Assembly: GCA_029012425.1 (NCBI GenBank)
Contig: JAQXMB010000085.1
Coordinates: 1-64,000 of the forward strand
Direction of reading: 5' to 3'
DNA length: 64,000 nt
DNA from: a bacterium
Lineage (GTDB): Bacteria > Bacillota > Clostridia > Lachnospirales > Lachnospiraceae
Shown here piece after piece: positions 56,495-64,000 of the stretch. Under the pieces are notes generated by a model. It was given only the letters and a program-made list of their open reading frames with translations, was not told the DNA's origin and did no database searches. The stretch's first letter is position 1. Every line of letters begins with the position of its first letter. Position numbers and translations under genes: made by a program.

Positions 56495-58054
56495 CTATGC
56501 ACTGAAATCTACCTGATTTCCATTATCCCGCATCATCTGTGCTGCGAGTGCTTCCGCTTCGCTTAAATCCACCGGAATGTCGTCAACTTCGCTCAGATTC
56601 AGATTCCTTCTCGTGCTATGGTTTTGATTCTCCTGTTTTTCGCCGTTGCCAAACTGCGCATCCGCACTCGAATTGCCGTCAAGATTCTGCTCAAATTCAT
56701 GTGTTGCAACCGTAACCTCAACAGCCTCCACTTTGATACCCTGTGCCTGCAGGGTTTGACGAAGCTCCACCATCTGGGCCTGCAAGGTTTCTTTCACCTG
56801 CTCATTTGAAGCGGTAATCTGTGCAGTTACAGCCCCCTGCTTTTCTGAAACACTCAAATACAGTTTTCCAAGATTTTCCGGATTCAGCTGCATCTCAATG
56901 GTTGTAGACTGGTCAGCTGCAAATATTCTTGCCAGGCCATCCACCTGCTGCATGAGCTGCTCCACTTCGTAATAACTCATCGTCATTGGCATTTCCGGTT
57001 GCATTGCTTCCATTCTCGGCACAGCAGATTCTCTTATCACATCCTGTGTCTGCGGCTGGAATACCGGTGTCTGTTCATTCGCATCCGAAAGCTCATCATG
57101 AAACTGCTTCGAATCAGACTGTCCACCGGAAAAATCATTGTTTTGCGTATTATTTTTTGTTGTCTGAGCGGCATCGACATCGCTTGCGATACCATCCGTA
57201 GAAACAACCGCTTCCTCTGCCGACTCTGTACGCTGTAATTGTTCTTCTTCAACAACTGCAGCCGGCTGTGCAATCCGATTCCCGGCATCATGCACCACGG
57301 TTTCCGCCTGCTTATTATCCGGTTGCTCAAGCATCTGTGTCTCAGCCGTTTGCATAATCTGAACATCTGCTGCTTCTGCTTCATTCGACAACGCCTGTTC
57401 ATCTGAAACAACGGACTCTGCCGTCACTTCCCCGGGCAACTCTGCCGCCTGATTCATTGCAGAGACTTCCGCCAGCAGATCAGAAAACTGATTGGGCTCG
57501 ATATTCTCATTCTGTAAAAAATCAGAAATGATTCCGGTGATTGTCTGCATCATATCCTGAAAGCTGTCATTGACAAGTAAATCCGTCATGTCATCGCTTC
57601 CACTCACCTGCGCAGCAAGCAAAATCAGATTCTGAGGCTCAAGAAGATCCATCGCAACCAGACCAAGTGTACTCATTGCCTCTTGGATTTCTTCCTCGCT
57701 GACTCCAAGTGTTTCTTCCAAGGCGTCCTTCACTTCATCAGCAACCGCATCCAGCTTATCCGAATAATCATCCACGGAAATCGTCTTCGGTTTTTCCTCT
57801 GCGATCGCACGATTACCATATCCGGGTTTCGAATACTCCGCCATGTAGGGTTCTTTTTTTGTCGCTCCGGAAACTGCTCCGTTTGTCTGACTTGCCTTTT
57901 GAAAATCCGGATTTGAACCAAACAGATTTCTCGTACTTTGATTCATAATCCCTGCAAACTGTTCCGCAAGAGACTTTGCGTTGTTTGACTTGCCGATTGA
58001 GGTTCCCTTGTCAGTTGCCGGCACATTCGTATTCAGTTTCGCCACCTGTGTCAT
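56495..58054 (-). CDS. fliK: Flagellar hook-length control protein FliK
   Basis: C-term TTIEMQLNPENLGKLYLSVSEKQGAVTAQITASNEQVKETLQAQMVELRQTLQAQGIKVEAVEVTV; start after AAGGAG. Confidence 0.93.
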   Translation of the reverse strand: MTQVAKLNTNVPATDKGTSIGKSNNAKSLAEQFAGIMNQSTRNLFGSNPDFQKASQTNGAVSGATKKEPYMAEYSKPGYGNRAIAEEKPKTISVDDYSDKLDAVADEVKDALEETLGVSEEEIQEAMSTLGLVAMDLLEPQNLILLAAQVSGSDDMTDLLVNDSFQDMMQTITGIISDFLQNENIEPNQFSDLLAEVSAMNQAAELPGEVTAESVVSDEQALSNEAEAADVQIMQTAETQMLEQPDNKQAETVVHDAGNRIAQPAAVVEEEQLQRTESAEEAVVSTDGIASDVDAAQTTKNNTQNNDFSGGQSDSKQFHDELSDANEQTPVFQPQTQDVIRESAVPRMEAMQPEMPMTMSYYEVEQLMQQVDGLARIFAADQSTTIEMQLNPENLGKLYLSVSEKQGAVTAQITASNEQVKETLQAQMVELRQTLQAQGIKVEAVEVTVATHEFEQNLDGNSSADAQFGNGEKQENQNHSTRRNLNLSEVDDIPVDLSEAEALAAQMMRDNGNQVDFSA

Positions 58055-58087
58055 CCCATCACTCCTTTCGTAATTATTTCGCAGCAC

Positions 58088-58921
58088 CTACGGTTCCATA
58101 ATCGCCGTCAGGCGCGCTGCTATCTCAGTGTCCATATTACCAAGTATATCTGCTCGCGCCTGTGCATCCATCGCGTCAAGAATATCAGCAACAAGCTTCA
58201 GCTGATCACCCATTGTATTAAATATTGCAGCTGCCTGCTTGGGTTTCATGGTTGAATATGTCTTTACATACGCTTCCATGTCAGCATCTTTTTTCTGCTG
58301 TTCAAGTACCTGTCGATAAATGATTTCTGCATTTGCCGGATCAATACTTTCATAATAGGTCTGATAATTACTTATATCGGGTGCATTGTCAGAAAAAACA
58401 ACCTCTTTATCAAATTTTTGTTTTAATCTTTCAAATTCCGCTTGATTTTGTTCAAGCGCACTCAGCTTATCGATCTGTGCCTTGAGCTCTTTGATTCGAT
58501 CATTTTTATCACTTATTTTCTTCTTCGCTTCTTCCAGCTGTAACTCTAAATCCTTAACATAATCCGTCGCTTCACTAATTGTCGTAAACGGATACTCGCG
58601 TTCTTCAATCGGTATTTCAACCTCGGGAAGAATTTTATTCACATAGGGAACATCTTTTAAGATTGGGTACATGACGGTAGAGCCAAAGCCTCCCACATCC
58701 CACTTAATAATCAATACAAGGATGGCAAGCCAGATTGCAATAATAATTACTGTTGCAAAAAAGATGGCAATTTTTCCACCAAGACCGGTTTCCTCCTCAA
58801 GCTGCTCATCGTTTATTTCCTGTCCCGGTTTCTCAAGTTTTTTCTGTTTTTTTTCCCTTTTTCTCGCTTCTCTTTTTGCCTTCTTATCTTCTTTTTCATT
58901 CAGCTGTTCTTCTTCTGCCAT
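58088..58921 (-). CDS. MotE-family (YlxF-like) flagellar membrane protein
   Basis: TM + coiled coil + C-term YVKTYSTMKPKQAAAIFNTMGDQLKLVADILDAMDAQARADILGNMDTEIAARLTAIM. Confidence 0.8.
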   Translation of the reverse strand: MAEEEQLNEKEDKKAKREARKREKKQKKLEKPGQEINDEQLEEETGLGGKIAIFFATVIIIAIWLAILVLIIKWDVGGFGSTVMYPILKDVPYVNKILPEVEIPIEEREYPFTTISEATDYVKDLELQLEEAKKKISDKNDRIKELKAQIDKLSALEQNQAEFERLKQKFDKEVVFSDNAPDISNYQTYYESIDPANAEIIYRQVLEQQKKDADMEAYVKTYSTMKPKQAAAIFNTMGDQLKLVADILDAMDAQARADILGNMDTEIAARLTAIMEP

Positions 58922-58980
58922 GCAGATACACCGCCTCTCTATCCTGTGCAAGTTCATGCATTCAAATTAACGATTTGTAA

Positions 58981-59430
58981 CTATTGTTTGGACTGATGTG
59001 TAAAACTCACCAGTTGATCAATCTCTAACATTTCTTTCCCGGCTTCTTCCTTTACAAACTGATCAAACGCTTTCTCGCGCAATTTTTCATGCGATTTTCT
59101 GTCAACCATCACATCACTCAATCGTTTTCTCGCAAGCTCCACATTTTTCTCTGCGACATGTACCTTCATCATCTGGTCGCGAATGAGCGTTTTCATTGTA
59201 GTGATCGCGCGTTTGTTTTCCTGAATTTTTTGGATATCAATGGAACCAAGCGCTAATTCTCTTGCCTCATTCTCATAGCCCGCCTTTTTCATCATAAGCA
59301 TTGCAAGCTTTTGATTCTCATCCTGCAGCTTCTGATTTGCAACCGAATATGCCATTTTTTCCTGCTCTTCCAGTTTATATTTGATATCAAGAATACTCTG
59401 CATCCGATAATTGAATTTTGCCATACTCAA
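58981..59430 (-). CDS. fliJ: Flagellar export chaperone FliJ
   Basis: AKFNYRMQSILDIKYKLEEQEKMAYSVANQKLQDENQKL coiled coil between fliI and motE-like genes. Confidence 0.88.
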   Translation of the reverse strand: MSMAKFNYRMQSILDIKYKLEEQEKMAYSVANQKLQDENQKLAMLMMKKAGYENEARELALGSIDIQKIQENKRAITTMKTLIRDQMMKVHVAEKNVELARKRLSDVMVDRKSHEKLREKAFDQFVKEEAGKEMLEIDQLVSFTHQSKQ

Positions 59431-59450
59431 ATCCTCTCACATACGATTTC

Positions 59451-60761
59451 TTATGAGAAAATCGCTTTTAACTGCGCAAGCTCTTCCTCCAGTTCAAAGC
59501 GTTCATCCACCCGTTGCACCAGATAATCATTCACCGCATGAATCTTATTGATTGCAAAATCAATCTCACGGTTTGAGCCGTTTTTATATGCACCTATATT
59601 AATCAGATCTTCTGCCTGTGCATAGGTGGCCATCACACTTTTCACTCTTCCTGCCAGTTCCTTATGTTCATCATCTGCAATTGCACTCATCACACGGGAA
59701 ATGCTTGCCAGAACATCGATTGCCGGATAATGATTTCTTTGTGCAAGATTTCGATTCAATACAATATGTCCATCCAGAATACCTCGTGCCGTATCAGTAA
59801 TCGGTTCATTAAAATCATCACCGTCTACAAGTACGGTATACAGTCCGGTAATCGATCCCGTCTGTGAAGTTCCTGCCCGTTCCAAAAGCTTCGGCAATTC
59901 CGCATATACACTCGGCGGATAACCTCTCGTTACAGGAGGTTCGCCTGATGCCAGTCCAATCTCACGCTGTGCCATTGAAAAACGAGTCAGTGAATCCATC
60001 ATAAGAAGGACATCCTTGCCACAGTCACGAAAATATTCGGCGATCGCTGTCGCAGTCATTGCCGCTTTTTTTCGAATAAGCGCCGGTTTATCTGAGGTTG
60101 CAACAATTACAATGGAGCGCGCCATTCCTTCCGGTCCAAGATCCCGCTCAATAAACTCCCGAACTTCTCTTCCTCGCTCTCCAATCAGTGCTATGACATT
60201 GATATCTGCTTTTGTGTTTCTTGCAAACATTCCAAGCAAGGTACTCTTACCGACACCGGAACCCGCAAAAATACCAATACGCTGTCCTCGTCCTACGGTT
60301 AAGAGCCCATCCACCGCTTTAACTCCCAATGGAAGTATCTGATCAATCATTCGTCGTTTCATAGGATCCGGGGGAAGTGTATCTACCGGATAAGAAAGCG
60401 GCAGCTTCAACTCCATATCTGTATCTGTCGGTCTGCCAAGTCCATCTAATGTATGTCCCAGCAATTCTTCTCCCACAGAAACAGTTAATGGATGCCCTGT
60501 ATTTTCCACAACGCATCCAACTCCAATTCCGTCCATGCTCTCAAATGGCATAAGTAATAAACGATTGTCGTGAAATCCCACAACCTCCGCATAGACATAA
60601 CTATTCGATTTCCGGTCAACTACAATGCGGCATAAATCACCAAGCTTGGCTTCCGGTCCTATCGACTCAACCGTCAGGCCCACCACCTTGGCAACCTTTC
60701 CATAGCAGTTATACAATACATGATCTACAACCTGTAAATATTTCTCAAAGCGTGTCTCCAT
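59451..60761 (-). CDS. fliI: Flagellum-specific ATPase FliI
   Basis: GQRIGIFAGSGVGKSTLLGMFARNTKADINVIALIGERGREVREFIERDLGPEGMARSIVIVATSD. Confidence 0.98.
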   Translation of the reverse strand: METRFEKYLQVVDHVLYNCYGKVAKVVGLTVESIGPEAKLGDLCRIVVDRKSNSYVYAEVVGFHDNRLLLMPFESMDGIGVGCVVENTGHPLTVSVGEELLGHTLDGLGRPTDTDMELKLPLSYPVDTLPPDPMKRRMIDQILPLGVKAVDGLLTVGRGQRIGIFAGSGVGKSTLLGMFARNTKADINVIALIGERGREVREFIERDLGPEGMARSIVIVATSDKPALIRKKAAMTATAIAEYFRDCGKDVLLMMDSLTRFSMAQREIGLASGEPPVTRGYPPSVYAELPKLLERAGTSQTGSITGLYTVLVDGDDFNEPITDTARGILDGHIVLNRNLAQRNHYPAIDVLASISRVMSAIADDEHKELAGRVKSVMATYAQAEDLINIGAYKNGSNREIDFAINKIHAVNDYLVQRVDERFELEEELAQLKAIFS

Positions 60762-60777
60762 TGCAGATCACTCCCTG

Positions 60778-61623
60778 TCAATTCAAGCTTAAACTCTTCA
60801 AATCACGGATCAATGCATCCAATTCAACATCTAAACTACAATCATATAATCCGGAATCCGTATCTATCACACATTGCCCGACATGTAAATCAGGATCTGC
60901 GACAATATCAATCAAAACATCTGCACCAACCATACGGGTCAGCTGATCTTTTTCTTCACGCACAGCTGCAAGCTCTTCCTCGCAGACGCGAATCTTATAT
61001 TGTTTGGTCTCGCGAATCCCTCGCATGGCATTCGTAACAAGGTGAAGCAACAGTTCTCGTTTTCCGCCAAACTGCATACGAAACACTTTATCAAACACTG
61101 TCAGTATTGTATCCAAAAGCTCGGGTTCCATTTGCCGAAGCATACGGTCATATGTCTCACGGCGTTCCTGTTCAAGCTGATTCAAACGCTGTTGTTCAAC
61201 ATCCAGCTCAGCCTGTGCCTTGTCGCTTCCTTCACGATAGCCTTTCTCAAACCCTTCTTTTCTAGCCATCTCTTTTAGTATTTCTGCTTCCCGATAGGCC
61301 TCATCCTTGATTCCTGCTGCACTCGCATTTGCTTCAGAAACAATCTGCTGTGCCTGCTCCATCGCTTGCGCAACATAATCAATCTCCGGTTCCGGTTCCA
61401 GCATCAGCTCTTCCGGGAACAATCCCTCAACAAAAGGAATCTCCCCGTCCTCACCGGCTGCTTCCATCGCCTCCCGGCGTTTGCGAAGGAGCTCCTCTCT
61501 GCGTTCCTGTTCCTGCTCCTGCTCAATCTGGCGCATGCGCTCCATAATCATATCATTCGCATCAATGATCCGTGTCACACGATTTCCTGATATGACATAG
61601 TCATTTTTATTAAGCTTAGACAA
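60778..61623 (-). CDS. fliH: Flagellar assembly protein FliH, probable TTG start
   Basis: Long coiled coil, DTILTVFDKVFRMQFGGKRELLLHLVTNAMRGIRETKQYKIRV...VGADVLIDIVADPDLHVGQCVIDTDSGLYDCSLDVELDALI; GGAGGTGA 8 nt upstream of TTG overlapping the fliG stop. Confidence 0.88.
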   Translation of the reverse strand: MSKLNKNDYVISGNRVTRIIDANDMIMERMRQIEQEQEQERREELLRKRREAMEAAGEDGEIPFVEGLFPEELMLEPEPEIDYVAQAMEQAQQIVSEANASAAGIKDEAYREAEILKEMARKEGFEKGYREGSDKAQAELDVEQQRLNQLEQERRETYDRMLRQMEPELLDTILTVFDKVFRMQFGGKRELLLHLVTNAMRGIRETKQYKIRVCEEELAAVREEKDQLTRMVGADVLIDIVADPDLHVGQCVIDTDSGLYDCSLDVELDALIRDLKSLSLN

Positions 61624-62629
61624 TAATCTCGTCACCTCCGCCTCGCGAAATAACAATTTCAGCGGAATCCTCCAGCTTACGAATCACAGCAACAATCTTC
61701 TGCTGTGCTTCCTCGACATCTTTCATACGAACAGGACCCATAAACTCAAGATCTTCCTCACTCAGTGCAGCAAGGCGTTTTGACATATTCGTCAGCACAA
61801 CGCTCTTAACCTCTTCATTCGATCCCTTGAGTGCAACTTCAAGATCGTTGTTCTCAACATCACGCAGCACACGCTGAATCGCACGATCGTCGAGTAACAA
61901 AATATCCTCGAATACGAACATCTTCTTTCTGATCTCGTCCGCCAGCTCCGGCTCTTCGATTTCCAAAGATTCCATGATGTGCTTTTCTGTACCGCGGTCT
62001 ACCGTGTTCAAAATACTTACGATTGCATCGACACCACCAACAATCGTGTAATCCTGGTTTGCAAGTGAAGCAAGTTTTCTTTCCAATACACTCTCAACTT
62101 CCTTAATAACATCCGGCGAAGTACGATCCATGAGCGCAATACGCTTTGCAACATCCGATTGTTTCTCCGGGGCTAATGCGCCAAGAATCATAGATGCCTG
62201 TGCCGGTGATAAATATGACAAAATCATCGCAATTGTCTGCGGATGCTCATCCTGAATAAAGTTCAGCACCTGAGAAGGATCCGTCTTTCGAACAAACTCA
62301 AACGGACGCACCTGCAAGGATGCGGTAAGCTTGGAAATAACCTCCTGCGCCTTGTCTGCTCCAAGTGCCTTATCAAGCAGCTCCTTGGCATATCCGATAC
62401 CACCCTCTGCAATATACTGCTGAGCCAGACACACCTGATAAAACTCCTCGAGAACATCCTCCTTCGTCTGTGGAGAGACACTTCTGGTGTTGGCGATTTC
62501 AAGCGTCAGTTCTTCAATTTCTTCTTCCTTCAGATGCTTAAAAATATTCGCGGATTTTTCCGGGCCTAGCGCAATCAGAAGAATTGCAGCCTTCTGCACG
62601 CCGGTATATTCTTCAGCCGCCATATACAA
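61616..62629 (-). CDS. fliG: Flagellar motor switch protein FliG
   Basis: QKAAILLIALGPEKSANIFKHLKEEEIEELTLEIAN...IQDEHPQTIAMILSYLSPAQASMIL...MFVFEDILLLDDRAIQRVLRDV. Confidence 0.98.
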   Translation of the reverse strand: MYMAAEEYTGVQKAAILLIALGPEKSANIFKHLKEEEIEELTLEIANTRSVSPQTKEDVLEEFYQVCLAQQYIAEGGIGYAKELLDKALGADKAQEVISKLTASLQVRPFEFVRKTDPSQVLNFIQDEHPQTIAMILSYLSPAQASMILGALAPEKQSDVAKRIALMDRTSPDVIKEVESVLERKLASLANQDYTIVGGVDAIVSILNTVDRGTEKHIMESLEIEEPELADEIRKKMFVFEDILLLDDRAIQRVLRDVENNDLEVALKGSNEEVKSVVLTNMSKRLAALSEEDLEFMGPVRMKDVEEAQQKIVAVIRKLEDSAEIVISRGGGDEIIV

Positions 62630-62656
62630 TGCGCCTCCCTAAAATATAGTAAGTAA

Positions 62657-64000
62657 CTAATCCCAATCTTCATTCAACCAGTTTCGCAGCAGTGATGCTA
62701 CTGCCTCCGGTTTTTCATCAACAAACTTCTCAATCAAGAGTCGTGCCTCTGATTTTTCTGAATAAGCAATATCTTCTAAGTCGCTTGCCTGTTCTCTGGT
62801 TGATGCAAGCAGAGACTCAACAGAGAGCTCCGGCTCGAGCTCCTGTACCTGATCTCTTCTCGTACTGCGGAATACAACATATCCAAGCAATGCGAAAATC
62901 AACACTGCCAGTGCAATCTGGAAATAATCTGCAGCGGTTCTTCCGGATTTTGAAGAATACTGGAAAAACGGCACCTCATAGGCAACAATTGAAATATTAT
63001 CAACCGGAAATCCGGTTGCATTTGAAACCAATGCGTAAAAATCTTCATCAACCTCTGTCTTCACACGAGCGGAATTGGCTGCCTTAAACTCCTCAAAGGT
63101 CATATCTTCAAGCTGCCCGGACTCTCTTAATGTATCCTCGTTGTACATCACATAGGTCGTAGCGACAACTGATACGGATGAAGTGTCATAATTGATGGTT
63201 CCCGCACCACCGGTCGTCTTCGTCAGCCGCTCACTCGGCAGATAATCCTTTTTCGTCTCTGTGACACTTGATTCCGTATATTCATTATTCTCAAGCACAT
63301 ACGAATTGTCATTGTTGGAATCTGTTCCGGGAGGCGCTGCAAGTCCACCGACAGCTGTTGACTCATAGCTTGATTCACTGTCGAGATATCCCTGTGTCAT
63401 TCCCTCTCCAACATAAAACTCATGATCGGTTATCACGCGGTTATCAAAACTCATATCAAGATTCATACCAACTTCCACATTGCTGTAAAGCTCTGTACCA
63501 ATCATGACATCCTTGACACTCTTTTTAACTGACTGCTCATACTTCTGACGAAGTGCAAGCTGTGAATTGGCAGTTCCGATAATGGATGACTCATCTCCGC
63601 CGGAGTAGAGCACATTATTATCCGAATCCATAATAAAAATATTATCTGCGTTATCATTGCCAAGACCTGTTGCGATCAGCCTTGCAAGACCTGCCGCCTG
63701 TTCCTCATCCATCGCCCCGTTCAACGCCAGAACGACCCGTGCATAGCCCGGTTCTTTTTTTGCGATCAGTGTCCCATCGTCAGTCGGAAGATTTAATGTG
63801 ACATCTGCACTCTTAACATTATTGAGAAATTCTAGGGTCTCCTCAAGTTTATTCTCAAGATAGAGCTGATAACGCCGATCCTTGTCCGCTTCTGTTGTTG
63901 TAAAGCTGCCGTTTAATGCATCATCAATTGTAAAGCCCTTGGTCGGTATACTGTTCGAGCCAAGCAGAATTCTCGCATTCGGTTCATCCTGCGCATGAAT
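62657..64000 (-). CDS. fliF: Flagellar MS-ring protein FliF (N-terminus beyond window)
   Basis: Frame open to the window edge: IHAQDEPNARILLGSNSIPTKGFTIDDALNGSFTTTEADKDRRYQLYLENKLEETLEFLNNVKSADVTLNLPTDDGTLIAKKEPGYARVVLALNGAM...; C-term EPELSVESLLASTREQ...EKFVDEKPEAVASLLRNWLNED. Confidence 0.95.
   Translation of the reverse strand: MHAQDEPNARILLGSNSIPTKGFTIDDALNGSFTTTEADKDRRYQLYLENKLEETLEFLNNVKSADVTLNLPTDDGTLIAKKEPGYARVVLALNGAMDEEQAAGLARLIATGLGNDNADNIFIMDSDNNVLYSGGDESSIIGTANSQLALRQKYEQSVKKSVKDVMIGTELYSNVEVGMNLDMSFDNRVITDHEFYVGEGMTQGYLDSESSYESTAVGGLAAPPGTDSNNDNSYVLENNEYTESSVTETKKDYLPSERLTKTTGGAGTINYDTSSVSVVATTYVMYNEDTLRESGQLEDMTFEEFKAANSARVKTEVDEDFYALVSNATGFPVDNISIVAYEVPFFQYSSKSGRTAADYFQIALAVLIFALLGYVVFRSTRRDQVQELEPELSVESLLASTREQASDLEDIAYSEKSEARLLIEKFVDEKPEAVASLLRNWLNEDWD

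Noticed and set aside
1-64000. Defence island, prophage, integrase, transposon or toxin-antitoxin system
   Set aside because: No integrase, transposase, phage structural, nuclease/helicase defence or TA-like pairs were recognised; the content is core and motility genes.

Overview
The window is a Firmicutes chromosomal region, probably Lachnospiraceae/Clostridia (inferred from gene content; no taxonomy search was possible). Almost every gene is on the minus strand. The right half (about 32.6-64 kb) is a nearly continuous fla/che operon: fliF(partial)-fliG-fliH-fliI-fliJ-motE-like-fliK-flgD-TIGR02530-like-flgE-motA-motB-fliL-fliM-fliY-fliO-fliP-fliQ-fliR-flhB-flhA-flhF-flhG-PilZ-cheB-cheA-cheW-cheC-cheD-fliA(sigma-28)-swrB-like. 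It runs into rpsB-tsf and then pyrH-frr-uppS-cdsA-dxr-rseP-ispG-polC, an order close to the Bacillus one, but with feoB, an unknown gene, a polysaccharide deacetylase and a bactofilin inserted between tsf and pyrH. The left part holds pheA, ppx-like, ppk, a HAD phosphatase, a PHP protein, a hybrid kinase / REC-HPT / HD-GYP-REC phosphorelay cluster, infC-rpmI-rplT, an XRE regulator and a secreted repeat-rich protein cut by the left edge. I saw no rRNA, tRNA, CRISPR array or mobile element. The window is mostly core genome. The most interesting signals are: a near-consensus sigma-28 promoter in front of an uncharacterised gene next to feoB; a FlgD fused to a surface-protein-type helical repeat; an in-frame 15-bp repeat array in fliY; a hairpin array where flbD might be expected; an infC leader with attenuator architecture and an ATT start codon; a structured rpsB leader; and a phosphorelay ending in an HD-GYP protein whose receiver lacks the conserved Lys.
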